DNA from: Sipunculus nudus
Taxonomy: Eukaryota; Annelida; Sipuncula; Golfingiida; Sipunculidae
DNA: 64,000 nt
Direction: 5' to 3'
Assembly: GCA_026874595.1 (NCBI GenBank)
Contig: CM049310.1
Location: 89,785,556-89,849,555, forward strand
A program made the translations under genes and the position numbers. The notes under the pieces were generated by a model. It worked only from the letters and a program-made list of their open reading frames with translations. It ran no database searches and had not been told where the DNA came from. This document shows, in pieces, positions 10,163 through 21,460 of the stretch. Numbering within the stretch: the stretch's first letter is position 1; every line of letters begins with the position of its first letter.

Positions 10163-10539
10163 ATTCATGTGCACGAACAGGCACTGTAATGTAGCCCGGG
10201 TACTAGTCTTCGTCCCTACGGGTCAAAATCGTGTTTAAATTTAGGAGAATACATCATTTATGTGGTGTTTTTACAATAAGCAATGCATAAGCAAAACGTA
10301 GACAAAGTGTAAGCAAAGGAATTAGTACTTCATAAATAAGATTTTCGACCGTTTTTTGAAGTTAAAATGTATTATTCAACTTGTCAGGAGTCTTATTTAT
10401 GACAGAAATCATGCAAAACAGTAGAGATATTGTGATCAAATGAGAAAATAGGTCCCGAAAATCCATAATATCCAATTGAGAAAAAAGCACAATTATACAT
10501 TTCTGATTTTGAATGAACGAATTTGCTCTTTATTTTTAT
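10163..10539 (+). repeat. Type I monomer (377 bp), reference copy
   Basis: Markers are CACTGTAATGTAG, GGGTACTAG, TACGGGTCAAAA, TTAGGAG, AGCAATGCATAAGC, CGTAGAC, GTACTTCATAAATAAG, GTTAAAATG, CAACTTG, AAATCATGC, AACAGTAG, AAGCACAATT and TTTGAATGAACG. Starts: 10163, 14682, 29374, 45189 and 49708. The copy at 29374 is a variant (CACGAATAGG, CACTGTTATG, AGCAATCCATAAGC, GTTATAATG, TTTGATTG), so it separated earlier or has been partly converted. Confidence 0.91.
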
Positions 10540-10916
10540 ATTCATGTGCACGAACAGGCACTGTTATGTAGCCGGGGAACTAGTCTTCGTCCCTATGGGT
10601 CATAATCGTGTTTAAATTTGGGAGAATACATCATTTATGTGGTGTTTTTACATAAAGCAAAGCATAAGCAAAACGTAAACAAAGTGTAAGCAAAGGAATT
10701 AGGACTTCATAAAAGCGATTTTCGACCGTTTTCTGAAGTTATAATGTATTATTCGACGTGTCAGGAGTCTTATTTATGACAGAAATCGTGCAAAACAGTA
10801 GAGATATTGTGATCAAATGAGAAAATAGGTCCCGAAAATGCATAATATCCAATTGAGAAAAAAGCACAATTATACATTTCTGATTTTGATTGAACGAATT
10901 TGCTCTTTATTTTTAT
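10540..10916 (+). repeat. Type J monomer (377 bp), reference copy
   Basis: Markers are GCCGGGGAAC, TATGGGTCATAATCG, TTGGGAG, TTTACATAAAGCAAAGC, CGTAAAC, CATAAAAGCG, GTTTTCTGAAG, GACGTGTC, AACAGTAG, CAAATGAG, GAAAATGCATAATATCC and AAGCACAATT. Starts: 10540, 15059, 29751, 45566 and 50085. The 50085 copy has one extra A in an A-run (50403-50409). J always sits between I and K. Confidence 0.92.
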
Positions 10917-11292
10917 ATTCATGTGCACGGATAGGCACTGTTATGTAGCCCGGGTACTAGTCTTCGTCCCTACGGGTCAAAATCGTGTTTAAATTCAGGA
11001 GAATACATCATTTTTGTGGTGTTTTTACAATAAGCAAAGCATAAGCAAAACGTGGACAAAGTGTAAGCAAAGGAATAAGAACTTCATTAATGAGATTTTC
11101 GACCGTTTATTGAAGTTATAATGTATTATTCAACTTGTCAGGAGTCTTATTTATGACAGAAATCGTGCAAAACAGTAGAGATATTGAGATCAAGTGAGAA
11201 AATAGGTCCCGAAAATTCATAATATCTCCTTAAGAAAAAGCAGAATTATACATTTCTGATTTTGATTGAACGAATTTGCTCTTTATTTTTAT
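10917..11292 (+). repeat. Type K monomer (376 bp), reference copy
   Basis: Markers are GCACGGATAGGC, GGGTACTAG, TACGGGTC, TTCAGGAG, CATTTTTGTGG, CGTGGAC, GAATAAGAACTTCATTAATG, GTTTATTGAAG, CAACTTG, AACAGTAG, TTGAGATCAAGTGAG, GAAAATTCATAATATC and TCCTTAAG. Starts: 10917, 15436, 30128, 45943 and 50463. GGATAGG breaks the AACAG/CTGTT dyad that most other types keep. An L monomer follows. Confidence 0.92.
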
Positions 11293-11668
11293 ATTCATGT
11301 GCACGAACAGGCACTGTTATGTAGCCCGGGAACTAGTCTTCGTCCCTATGGGTCAAAATCGTGTTTAAATTTGAGAGAATACATCATGTATGTGGTGTTT
11401 TTACAATAAGCAAAGCATAAGCAAAACGTAAACAAAGTGTAAGCAATGGAATTAGGACTTCATAAATGCGATTTTCGACCGTTTTCTGAAGTTATAATGT
11501 ATTATTCGACGTGTCAGGAGTCTTATTTAAGACAGAAATCGTGCAAAACACTAGAGTTATTGTGATCAAGTGAGAAAATAGGTCCCGAAAATCCATAATA
11601 TCTCCTTAAGAAAAAGCAGAATTATACATTTCTGATTTTGATTGAACGAATTTGCTCTTTATTTTTAT

Positions 11669-12046
11669 ATTCATGTGCACGAACAGGCACTGTTATGTAG
11701 CCCGGGAACTAGTCTTCGTCCCTATGGGTCAAAATCGTGTTTAAATTTAGGAGAATACATCATTATTTGTGGTGTTTTTACAATAAGCAAGGTATAAGCA
11801 AAACGTAGACAAAGTGTAAGCAAAGGAATTAGGACTTCATAAATGAGATTTTCGACCGTTTATTGAAGTTATAATGTATTATTCAACTTGTCAGGAGTCT
11901 TATTTATGACAGAAATCGTGCAAATCAGTAGAGATATTGTGATCAAATCAGAAAATAGGTCCCGAAAATCCATAATATCCAATTGAGAAAAATGCAGAAT
12001 TATACATTTCTGATTTAGATTGAACGAATTTGCTCTTTATTTTTAT
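11669..12046 (+). repeat. Type B1 monomer (378 bp), reference copy
   Basis: Markers are CCCTATGGGTCAAAA, TTAGGAG, CATTATTTGTGG (2 bp longer here than A), AAGGTATAAGC, CGTAGAC, GTTTATTGAAG, CAACTTGTCAGG, TATGACAG, CAAATCAGTAG, CAAATCAG, CCATAATATCC, CCAATTGAGAAAAATGC and GATTTAGATTG. Starts: 377, 1884, 2638, 4896, 6402, 11669, 16188, 18450, 20332, 21837, 23345, 27115, 30880, 33142, 36155, 38417, 39922, 41428, 46695, 51215, 53477, 55359, 57241, 58746, 60251 and 62133. Without exception the next monomer has a C front. Private variants are CTGGTTTAG (377, 4896, 39922), TTTATTTTCATG at its end (4896, 39922), GAATTTATAATG (1884, 6402, 41428) and CGTGGAAATC (27115, 60251). Confidence 0.94.
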
Positions 12047-12422
12047 ATTCATGTGCACGAACAGGCACTGTTATGTAGCCGGAGAACTAATCTTCGTCCC
12101 TATTTGTCAAAATCGTGTTTAAATTTGAGAGAATACATCATGTATGTGGTGTTTTTACAATAAGCAAAGCATAAGCAAAACGTAAACAAAGTGTAAGCAA
12201 AGGAATTAGGACTTCATAAATGCGATTTTCGACCGTTTTCTGAAGTTATAATGTATTATTCGACGTGTCAGGAGTCTTATTTAAGACAGAAATCGTGCAA
12301 AACACTAGAGATATTGTGATCAAGTGAGAAAATAGGTCCCGAAAATCCATAATATCTCCTTAAGAAAAAGCAGAATTATACATTTCTGATTTTGATTGAA
12401 CGAATTTGCTCTTTATTTTTAT
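12047..12422 (+). repeat. Type C monomer (376 bp), reference copy
   Basis: Markers are GCCGGAGAACTAATC, CCCTATTTGTC, TTGAGAG, CATGTATGTGG, AAAGCATAAGC, CGTAAAC, AAATGCG, GTTTTCTGAAG, GACGTGTCAGG, TTAAGACAG, AACACTAGAGAT, CAAGTGAG and CTCCTTAAGAAAAAGC. Starts: 755, 3016, 4144, 5274, 6780, 12047, 16566, 18828, 20710, 22215, 23723, 27493, 31258, 33520, 36533, 38795, 40300, 41806, 47073, 51593, 53855, 55737, 57619, 59124, 60629 and 62511. The next monomer always has an A front. TTATATATTT in place of TTATACATTT marks 22215, 23723, 59124 and 62511. GACATATT marks 27493 and 60629. Confidence 0.94.
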
Positions 12423-12797
12423 ATTCATGTGGACGAACAGGCACTGTTATGTAGCCCGGGAACTAGTCTTCGTCCCTATATGTCAAAAACGTGTTTAAAT
12501 TTAGGAGAATACATCATTTATGTGGTGTTTTTACAATAAGCAAGGCATAAGCAAAACGTAGACAAAGTGTAAGCAAAGGAATTAGGACTTCATAAATGAG
12601 ATTTTCGACCGTTTTTTGAAGTTATAATGTATTATTCGACGTTTCAGGAGTCTTATTTATGACAGAAATCGTGCAAAACACCAGAGATATTGTGATCAAG
12701 TGAGAAAATAGGTCCCGAAAATCCATAATATCTCCTTAAAAAAAGCAGAATTATACATTTCTGATTTTGATTGAACGAATTTGCCCTTTATTTTTAT
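12423..12797 (+). repeat. Type A'' monomer (375 bp), reference copy
   Basis: This A' derivative has two private changes: ATGTGGACGAAC (the GTGCAC palindrome is lost) and GTCAAAAACGTG. Copies start at 12423, 16942, 31634, 36909, 47449 and 51969. Each is preceded by C and followed by a full D monomer, so the subtype marks one defined slot of the 12-monomer HOR and its derivatives. Confidence 0.92.
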
Positions 12798-13176
12798 ATT
12801 CATGTGCACGAACAGGCACTGTTATGTAGCCCGGGTACTAGTCTTCGTCCCTACGGGTCAAAATCGTGTTTAAATTTAGGAGAATACATCATTTATGTGG
12901 TGTTTTTACAATAAGCAAAGCATAAGCAAAACGTAGACAAAGTGTAAGCAAAGGAATTAGGACTCCATAAATGAGATTTTCGACCGTTTATTGAAGTTAT
13001 AATGTATTATTCAACTTGTCAGGAGTCTTATTTATGACAGAAATCGTGCAAAACAGTAGAGATATTGAGATCAAATCAGAAAATAGGTCCTGAAAATCCA
13101 TAATATCCAATTGATAAAAAAATGCAGAATTATACATTTCTGATTTTGATTGAACGAATTTGCTCTTTATTTTTAT
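12798..13176 (+). repeat. Type D monomer (379 bp), reference copy
   Basis: Markers are CCCGGGTACTAG, CCCTACGGGTCAAAA, TTAGGAG, CATTTATGTGG, AAAGCATAAGC, CGTAGAC, GGACTCCATAAATGAG, GTTTATTGAAG, CAACTTG, AACAGTAGAG, TTGAGATCAAATCAG, GGTCCTGAAAA and AATTGATAAAAAAATGC. It is the longest type. Starts: 12798, 17317, 22966, 24474, 25982, 32009, 35776, 37284, 47824, 52344 and 63262. Copies at 22966, 24474, 25982, 35776 and 63262 have GTTGTAATG in place of GTTATAATG. Every full D copy has a fortuitous reverse-strand open frame of 63 codons (66 where GTTG removes a stop), beginning with GTG in the next monomer's GTGCAC. I do not regard it as a gene. Confidence 0.94.
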
Positions 13177-13554
13177 ATTCATGTGCACGAACAGGCACTG
13201 TTATGTAGCCCGGGAACTAGTCTTCGTCCCTATGGGTCAAAATCGTGTTTAAATTTAGGAGAATACATCATTATTTGTGGTGTTTTTACAATAAGCAAGG
13301 TATAAGCAAAACGTAGACAAAGTGTAAGCAAAGGAATTAGGACTTCATAAATGAGATTTTCGACCGTTTATTGAAGTTATAATGTATTATTCAACTTGTC
13401 AGGAGTCTTATTTATGACAGAAATCGTGCAAATCAGTAGAGATATTGTGATCAAATCAGAAAATAGGTCCCGAAAATCCATTATATCCAATTGAGAAAAA
13501 TGCAGAATTATACATTTCTGATTTAGATTGAACGAATTTGCTCTTTATTTTTAT

Positions 13555-13929
13555 ATTCATGTGCACGAACAGGCACTGTTATGTAGCCCGGGAACTAGTC
13601 TTCGTCCCTATGGGTCAAAATCGTGTTTAAATTTGAGAGAATACATCATGTATGTGGTGTTTTTACAATAAGCAAAGCATAAGCAAAACGTAAACAAAGT
13701 GTAAGCAAAGGAATTAGGACTTCATAAATGCGATTTTCGACCGTTTTCTGAAGTTATAATGTATTATTCGACGTGTCAGGAGTCTTATTTATGACAGAAA
13801 TCGTGCAAAACACTAGAGATATTGTGATCAAGTGAGAAAATAGGTCCCGAAAATCCATAATATCTCCATAAAAAAAGCAAAATTATACATTTCTGATGTT
13901 GATTGAACGAATTTGCTCTTTATTTTTAT
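13555..13929 (+). repeat. Chimeric monomer L|G, junction of 12-mer duplication (with 48581)
   Basis: The front is L (GGGAACTAG, GTCAAAA, CATGTATG, ACAATAAGC) and the back G (TTATGACAG, CTCCATAAAAAAAGC, CAAAATT, GATGTTG). The switch lies between about 13672 and 13791, where L and G are identical. An L from the end of a 12-mer (18074) exchanged with the G before its start (9036) would give exactly this product. Its copy is 48581-48955. Confidence 0.92.
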
Positions 13930-16900
13930 ATTCATGTGCACGAACAGGCACTGTTATGTAGCCGGGGAACTAGTCTTCGTCCCTACGGGTCATAATCGTG
14001 TTTAAATTTGGGAGAATACATCATTTATGTGGTGTTTTTACAATAAGCAAAGCATAAGCAAAACGTAAACAAAGTGTAAGCAAAGGAATTAGGACTTCAT
14101 AAAAGCGATTTTCGACCGTTTTCTGAAGTTATAATGTCTTATTCGACGTGTCAGGAGTCTTATTTATGACAGAAATCGTGCAAAACACTAGAGATATTGT
14201 GATCAAGTGAGAAAATAGGTCCCGAAAATCCATAATATCTCCATAAAAAAAGCAGAATTATACATTTCTGATTTTGATTGAACGAATTTGCTCTTTATTT
14301 TTATATTCATGTGCACGAACAGGCACTGTTATGTAGCCGGGGAACTAGTCTTCGTCCCTATGGGTCATAATCGTGTTTAAATTTGGGAGAATACATCATT
14401 TATGTGGTATTTTTACAATAAGCAAAGCATAAGCAAAACGTAAACAAAGTGTAAGCAAAGGAATTAGTACTGCATAAATAAGATTTTCGACCGTTTTTTG
14501 AAGTTATAATGTATTATTCAACTTGTCAGGAGTCTTATTTATGACAGAAATCGTGCAAAACAGTAGAGATATTGTGATCAAATGAGAAAATAGGTCCCGA
14601 AAATCCATAATATCCAATTGAGAAAAAAGCAGAATTATACATTTCTGATTTTGATTGAACGAATTTGCTCTTTATTTTTATATTCATGTGCACGAACAGG
14701 CACTGTAATGTAGCCCGGGTACTAGTCTTCGTCCCTACGGGTCAAAATCGTGTTTAAATTTAGGAGAATACATCATTTATGTGGTGTTTTTACAATAAGC
14801 AATGCATAAGCAAAACGTAGACAAAGTGTAAGCAAAGGAATTAGTACTTCATAAATAAGATTTTCGACCGTTTTTTGAAGTTAAAATGTATTATTCAACT
14901 TGTCAGGAGTCTTATTTATGACAGAAATCATGCAAAACAGTAGAGATATTGTGATCAAATGAGAAAATAGGTCCCGAAAATCCATAATATCCAATTGAGA
15001 AAAAAGCACAATTATACATTTCTGATTTTGAATGAACGAATTTGCTCTTTATTTTTATATTCATGTGCACGAACAGGCACTGTTATGTAGCCGGGGAACT
15101 AGTCTTCGTCCCTATGGGTCATAATCGTGTTTAAATTTGGGAGAATACATCATTTATGTGGTGTTTTTACATAAAGCAAAGCATAAGCAAAACGTAAACA
15201 AAGTGTAAGCAAAGGAATTAGGACTTCATAAAAGCGATTTTCGACCGTTTTCTGAAGTTATAATGTATTATTCGACGTGTCAGGAGTCTTATTTATGACA
15301 GAAATCGTGCAAAACAGTAGAGATATTGTGATCAAATGAGAAAATAGGTCCCGAAAATGCATAATATCCAATTGAGAAAAAAGCACAATTATACATTTCT
15401 GATTTTGATTGAACGAATTTGCTCTTTATTTTTATATTCATGTGCACGGATAGGCACTGTTATGTAGCCCGGGTACTAGTCTTCGTCCCTACGGGTCAAA
15501 ATCGTGTTTAAATTCAGGAGAATACATCATTTTTGTGGTGTTTTTACAATAAGCAAAGCATAAGCAAAACGTGGACAAAGTGTAAGCAAAGGAATAAGAA
15601 CTTCATTAATGAGATTTTCGACCGTTTATTGAAGTTATAATGTATTATTCAACTTGTCAGGAGTCTTATTTATGACAGAAATCGTGCAAAACAGTAGAGA
15701 TATTGAGATCAAGTGAGAAAATAGGTCCCGAAAATTCATAATATCTCCTTAAGAAAAAGCAGAATTATACATTTCTGATTTTGATTGAACGAATTTGCTC
15801 TTTATTTTTATATTCATGTGCACGAACAGGCACTGTTATGTAGCCCGGGAACTAGTCTTCGTCCCTATGGGTCAAAATCGTGTTTAAATTTGAGAGAATA
15901 CATCATGTATGTGGTGTTTTTACAATAAGCAAAGCATAAGCAAAACGTAAACAAAGTGTAAGCAAAGGAATTAGGACTTCATAAATGCGATTTTCGACCG
16001 TTTTCTGAAGTTATAATGTATTATTCGACGTGTCAGGAGTCTTATTTAAGACAGAAATCGTGCAAAACACTAGAGTTATTGTGATCAAGTGAGAAAATAG
16101 GTCCCGAAAATCCATAATATCTCCTTAAGAAAAAGCAGAATTATACATTTCTGATTTTGATTGAACGAATTTGCTCTTTATTTTTATATTCATGTGCACG
16201 AACAGGCACTGTTATGTAGCCCGGGAACTAGTCTTCGTCCCTATGGGTCAAAATCGTGTTTAAATTTAGGAGAATACATCATTATTTGTGGTGTTTTTAC
16301 AATAAGCAAGGTATAAGCAAAACGTAGACAAAGTGTAAGCAAAGGAATTAGGACTTCATAAATGAGATTTTCGACCGTTTATTGAAGTTATAATGTATTA
16401 TTCAACTTGTCAGGAGTCTTATTTATGACAGAAATCGTGCAAATCAGTAGAGATATTGTGATCAAATCAGAAAATAGGTCCCGAAAATCCATAATATCCA
16501 ATTGAGAAAAATGCAGAATTATACATTTCTGATTTAGATTGAACGAATTTGCTCTTTATTTTTATATTCATGTGCACGAACAGGCACTGTTATGTAGCCG
16601 GAGAACTAATCTTCGTCCCTATTTGTCAAAATCGTGTTTAAATTTGAGAGAATACATCATGTATGTGGTGTTTTTACAATAAGCAAAGCATAAGCAAAAC
16701 GTAAACAAAGTGTAAGCAAAGGAATTAGGACTTCATAAATGCGATTTTCGACCGTTTTCTGAAGTTATAATGTATTATTCGACGTGTCAGGAGTCTTATT
16801 TAAGACAGAAATCGTGCAAAACACTAGAGATATTGTGATCAAGTGAGAAAATAGGTCCCGAAAATCCATAATATCTCCTTAAGAAAAAGCAGAATTATAC

Positions 16901-17695
16901 ATTTCTGATTTTGATTGAACGAATTTGCTCTTTATTTTTATATTCATGTGGACGAACAGGCACTGTTATGTAGCCCGGGAACTAGTCTTCGTCCCTATAT
17001 GTCAAAAACGTGTTTAAATTTAGGAGAATACATCATTTATGTGGTGTTTTTACAATAAGCAAGGCATAAGCAAAACGTAGACAAAGTGTAAGCAAAGGAA
17101 TTAGGACTTCATAAATGAGATTTTCGACCGTTTTTTGAAGTTATAATGTATTATTCGACGTTTCAGGAGTCTTATTTATGACAGAAATCGTGCAAAACAC
17201 CAGAGATATTGTGATCAAGTGAGAAAATAGGTCCCGAAAATCCATAATATCTCCTTAAAAAAAGCAGAATTATACATTTCTGATTTTGATTGAACGAATT
17301 TGCCCTTTATTTTTATATTCATGTGCACGAACAGGCACTGTTATGTAGCCCGGGTACTAGTCTTCGTCCCTACGGGTCAAAATCGTGTTTAAATTTAGGA
17401 GAATACATCATTTATGTGGTGTTTTTACAATAAGCAAAGCATAAGCAAAACGTAGACAAAGTGTAAGCAAAGGAATTAGGACTCCATAAATGAGATTTTC
17501 GACCGTTTATTGAAGTTATAATGTATTATTCAACTTGTCAGGAGTCTTATTTATGACAGAAATCGTGCAAAACAGTAGAGATATTGAGATCAAATCAGAA
17601 AATAGGTCCTGAAAATCCATAATATCCAATTGATAAAAAAATGCAGAATTATACATTTCTGATTTTGATTGAACGAATTTGCTCTTTATTTTTAT

Positions 17696-18073
17696 ATTCA
17701 TGTGCACGAACAGGCACTGTTATGTAGCCCGGGAACTAGTCTTCGTCCCTATGGGTCAAAATCGTGTTTAAATTTAGGAGAATACATCATTATTTGTGGT
17801 GTTTTTACAATAAGCAAGGTATAAGCAAAACGTAGACAAAGTGTAAGCAAAGGAATTAGGACTTCATAAATGAGATTTTCGACCGTTTATTGAAGTTATA
17901 ATGTATTATTCAACTTGTCAGGAGTCTTATTTATGACAGAAATCGTGCAAATCAGTAGAGATATTGTGATCAAATCAGAAAATAGGTCCCGAAAATCCAT
18001 TATATCCAATTGAGAAAAATGCAGAATTATACATTTCTGATTTAGATTGAACGAATTTGCTCTTTATTTTTAT
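17696..18073 (+). repeat. Type B2 monomer (378 bp), reference copy
   Basis: As B1 but with CCATTATATCC in place of CCATAATATCC. Starts: 13177, 17696, 24853, 26361, 32388, 34647, 37663, 48203, 52723 and 63641 (cut off by the window end). Those at 24853, 26361, 34647 and 63641 also carry GACTTTATAAATG. B2 is always followed by a monomer with an L front, so this single base predicts the neighbour. Confidence 0.92.
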
Positions 18074-18449
18074 ATTCATGTGCACGAACAGGCACTGTTA
18101 TGTAGCCCGGGAACTAGTCTTCGTCCCTATGGGTCAAAATCGTGTTTAAATTTGAGAGAATACATCATGTATGTGGTGTTTTTACAATAAGCAAAGCATA
18201 AGCAAAACGTAAACAAAGTGTAAGCAAAGGAATTAGGACTTCATAAATGCGATTTTCGACCGTTTTCTGAAGTTATAATGTATTATTCGACGTGTCAGGA
18301 GTCTTATTTAAGACAGAAATCGTGCAAAACACTAGAGTTATTGTGATCAAGTGAGAAAATAGGTCCCGAAAATCCATAATATCTCCTTAAGAAAAAGCAG
18401 AATTATACATTTCTGATTTTGATTGAACGAATTTGCTCTTTATTTTTAT
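18074..18449 (+). repeat. Type L monomer (376 bp), reference copy
   Basis: The front is B-like (CCCGGGAACTAG, CCCTATGGGTCAAAA) and the rest C-like (TTGAGAG, CATGTATG, CGTAAAC, AAATGCG, TTAAGACAG), with a private CACTAGAGTTATTG. Starts: 11293, 15812, 18074, 19956, 26739, 30504, 32766, 38041, 46319, 50839, 53101, 54983 and 56865. L is followed by B, except at 18074-type chimeras listed separately. Private changes are GCAATGGAATT (11293, 46319) and GCAAAAGC (26739). L probably began as a B/C crossover product and was then amplified. Confidence 0.92.
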
Positions 18450-19203
18450 ATTCATGTGCACGAACAGGCACTGTTATGTAGCCCGGGAACTAGTCTTCGT
18501 CCCTATGGGTCAAAATCGTGTTTAAATTTAGGAGAATACATCATTATTTGTGGTGTTTTTACAATAAGCAAGGTATAAGCAAAACGTAGACAAAGTGTAA
18601 GCAAAGGAATTAGGACTTCATAAATGAGATTTTCGACCGTTTATTGAAGTTATAATGTATTATTCAACTTGTCAGGAGTCTTATTTATGACAGAAATCGT
18701 GCAAATCAGTAGAGATATTGTGATCAAATCAGAAAATAGGTCCCGAAAATCCATAATATCCAATTGAGAAAAATGCAGAATTATACATTTCTGATTTAGA
18801 TTGAACGAATTTGCTCTTTATTTTTATATTCATGTGCACGAACAGGCACTGTTATGTAGCCGGAGAACTAATCTTCGTCCCTATTTGTCAAAATCGTGTT
18901 TAAATTTGAGAGAATACATCATGTATGTGGTGTTTTTACAATAAGCAAAGCATAAGCAAAACGTAAACAAAGTGTAAGCAAAGGAATTAGCACTTCATAA
19001 ATGCGATTTTCGACCGTTTTCTGAAGTTATAATGTATTATTCGACGTGTCAGGAGTCTTATTTAAGACAGAAATCGTGCAAAACACTAGAGATATTGTGA
19101 TCAAGTGAGAAAATAGGTCCCGAAAATCCATAATATCTCCTTAAGAAAAAGCAGAATTATACATTTCTGATTTTGATTGAACGAATTTGCTCTTTATTTT
19201 TAT

Positions 19204-19578
19204 ATTCATGTGCACGAACAGGCACTGTTATGTAGCCCGGGAACTAGTCTTCGTCCCTATATGTCAAAATCGTGTTTAAATTTAGGAGAATACATCATTT
19301 ATGTGGTGTTTTTACAATAAGCAAGGCATAAGCAAAACGTAGACAAAGTGTAAGCAAAGGAATTAGGACTTCATAAATGAGATTTTCGACCGTTTTTTGA
19401 AGTTATAATGTATTATTCGACGTTTCAGGAGTCTTATTTATGACAGAAATCGTGCAAAACACCAGAGATATTGTGATCAAGTGAGAAAATAGGTCCCGAA
19501 AATCCATAATATCTCCTTAAAAAAAGCAGAATTATACATTTCTGATTTTGATTGAACGAATTTGCCCTTTATTTTTAT
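19204..19578 (+). repeat. Type A' monomer (375 bp), reference copy
   Basis: As type A, but with CTCCTTAAAAAAAGC (1 bp shorter) near the 3' end and usually TTTGCCCTTTAT in place of TTTGCTCTTTAT. Copies start at 3392, 7156, 19204, 21086, 22591, 24099, 25607, 27869, 33896, 35401, 39171, 42182, 54231, 56113, 57995, 59500, 61005 and 62887. Those at 7156 and 42182 keep GCTCTTT and share a private AACATGCACTG change. Those at 27869 and 61005 share a private ATTTTCCCTTT change. A' always leads into a monomer whose front half is D, K' or F type (GGGTACTAG, TACGGGTC). Confidence 0.93.
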
Positions 19579-19955
19579 ATTCATGTGCACGAACAGGCAC
19601 TGTTATGTAGCCCGGGTACTAGTCTTCGTCCCTACGGGTCAAAATCGTGTTTAAATTCAGGAGAATACATCATTTATGTGGTGTTTTTACAATAAGCAAG
19701 GTATAAGCAAAACGTAGACAAAGTGTAAGCAAAGGAATTAGGACTTCATAAATGAGATTTTCGACCGTTTATTGAAGTTATAATGTATTATTCAACTTGT
19801 CAGGAGTCTTATTTATGACAGAAATCGTGCAAATCAGTAGAGATATTGTGATCAAATCAGAAAATAGGTCCCGAAAATCCATTATATCCAATTGAGAAAA
19901 ATGCAGAATTATACATTTCTGATTTAGATTGAACGAATTTGCTCTTTATTTTTAT
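19579..19955 (+). repeat. Chimeric monomer K'|B2, junction of 5-mer duplication (with 54606 and 56488)
   Basis: The front is K' (GGGTACTAG, TACGGGTC, TTCAGGAG, CATTTATGTGG) and the back B2 (AAGGTATAAGC, CGTAGAC, CAAATCAG, CCATTATATCC, GATTTAG). The switch lies in the roughly 30 bp between CATTTATG and AAGGTAT. The expected parents are the K' at 21461 and the B2 at 17696. The other copies are 54606-54982 and 56488-56864. Confidence 0.91.
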
Positions 19956-21460
19956 ATTCATGTGCACGAACAGGCACTGTTATGTAGCCCGGGAACTAGT
20001 CTTCGTCCCTATGGGTCAAAATCGTGTTTAAATTTGAGAGAATACATCATGTATGTGGTGTTTTTACAATAAGCAAAGCATAAGCAAAACGTAAACAAAG
20101 TGTAAGCAAAGGAATTAGGACTTCATAAATGCGATTTTCGACCGTTTTCTGAAGTTATAATGTATTATTCGACGTGTCAGGAGTCTTATTTAAGACAGAA
20201 ATCGTGCAAAACACTAGAGTTATTGTGATCAAGTGAGAAAATAGGTCCCGAAAATCCATAATATCTCCTTAAGAAAAAGCAGAATTATACATTTCTGATT
20301 TTGATTGAACGAATTTGCTCTTTATTTTTATATTCATGTGCACGAACAGGCACTGTTATGTAGCCCGGGAACTAGTCTTCGTCCCTATGGGTCAAAATCG
20401 TGTTTAAATTTAGGAGAATACATCATTATTTGTGGTGTTTTTACAATAAGCAAGGTATAAGCAAAACGTAGACAAAGTGTAAGCAAAGGAATTAGGACTT
20501 CATAAATGAGATTTTCGACCGTTTATTGAAGTTATAATGTATTATTCAACTTGTCAGGAGTCTTATTTATGACAGAAATCGTGCAAATCAGTAGAGATAT
20601 TGTGATCAAATCAGAAAATAGGTCCCGAAAATCCATAATATCCAATTGAGAAAAATGCAGAATTATACATTTCTGATTTAGATTGAACGAATTTGCTCTT
20701 TATTTTTATATTCATGTGCACGAACAGGCACTGTTATGTAGCCGGAGAACTAATCTTCGTCCCTATTTGTCAAAATCGTGTTTAAATTTGAGAGAATACA
20801 TCATGTATGTGGTGTTTTTACAATAAGCAAAGCATAAGCAAAACGTAAACAAAGTGTAAGCAAAGGAATTAGGACTTCATAAATGCGATTTTCGACCGTT
20901 TTCTGAAGTTATAATGTATTATTCGACGTGTCAGGAGTCTTATTTAAGACAGAAATCGTGCAAAACACTAGAGATATTGTGATCAAGTGAGAAAATAGGT
21001 CCCGAAAATCCATAATATCTCCTTAAGAAAAAGCAGAATTATACATTTCTGATTTTGATTGAACGAATTTGCTCTTTATTTTTATATTCATGTGCACGAA
21101 CAGGCACTGTTATGTAGCCCGGGAACTAGTCTTCGTCCCTATATGTCAAAATCGTGTTTAAATTTAGGAGAATACATCATTTATGTGGTGTTTTTACAAT
21201 AAGCAAGGCATAAGCAAAACGTAGACAAAGTGTAAGCAAAGGAATTAGGACTTCATAAATGAGATTTTCGACCGTTTTTTGAAGTTATAATGTATTATTC
21301 GACGTTTCAGGAGTCTTATTTATGACAGAAATCGTGCAAAACACCAGAGATATTGTGATCAAGTGAGAAAATAGGTCCCGAAAATCCATAATATCTCCTT
21401 AAAAAAAGCAGAATTATACATTTCTGATTTTGATTGAACGAATTTGCCCTTTATTTTTAT

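Larger units (their letters stand above)
9411..13929 (+). repeat. 12-monomer HOR, copy 1 (4,519 bp)
   Basis: The order is H E I J K L B1 C A'' D B2 L|G, with starts 9411, 9786, 10163, 10540, 10917, 11293, 11669, 12047, 12423, 12798, 13177 and 13555. It is followed directly by a second copy at an offset of 4,519 bp. I noticed one internal difference from copy 2: T at 11447 against A at 15966. The last monomer is a chimera marking the junction of the duplication. Confidence 0.94.
13930..18449 (+). repeat. 12-monomer HOR, copy 2 (4,520 bp)
   Basis: The order is H E I J K L B1 C A'' D B2 L, with starts 13930, 14305, 14682, 15059, 15436, 15812, 16188, 16566, 16942, 17317, 17696 and 18074. It differs from copy 1 chiefly in its last monomer, a pure L of 376 bp where copy 1 has the L|G chimera of 375 bp. 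Confidence 0.94.

Noticed and set aside
12997-13188. Reverse-strand open frame of 63 codons, repeated at ten other places (63 or 66 codons)
   Set aside because: All eleven copies coincide with the eleven full D monomers. The frame starts with GTG inside the next monomer's GTGCAC and is open only because of D-specific changes. The longer form arises from one base (GTTG for GTTA) removing a stop. Other types have the frame broken, and no recognisable domain is present.
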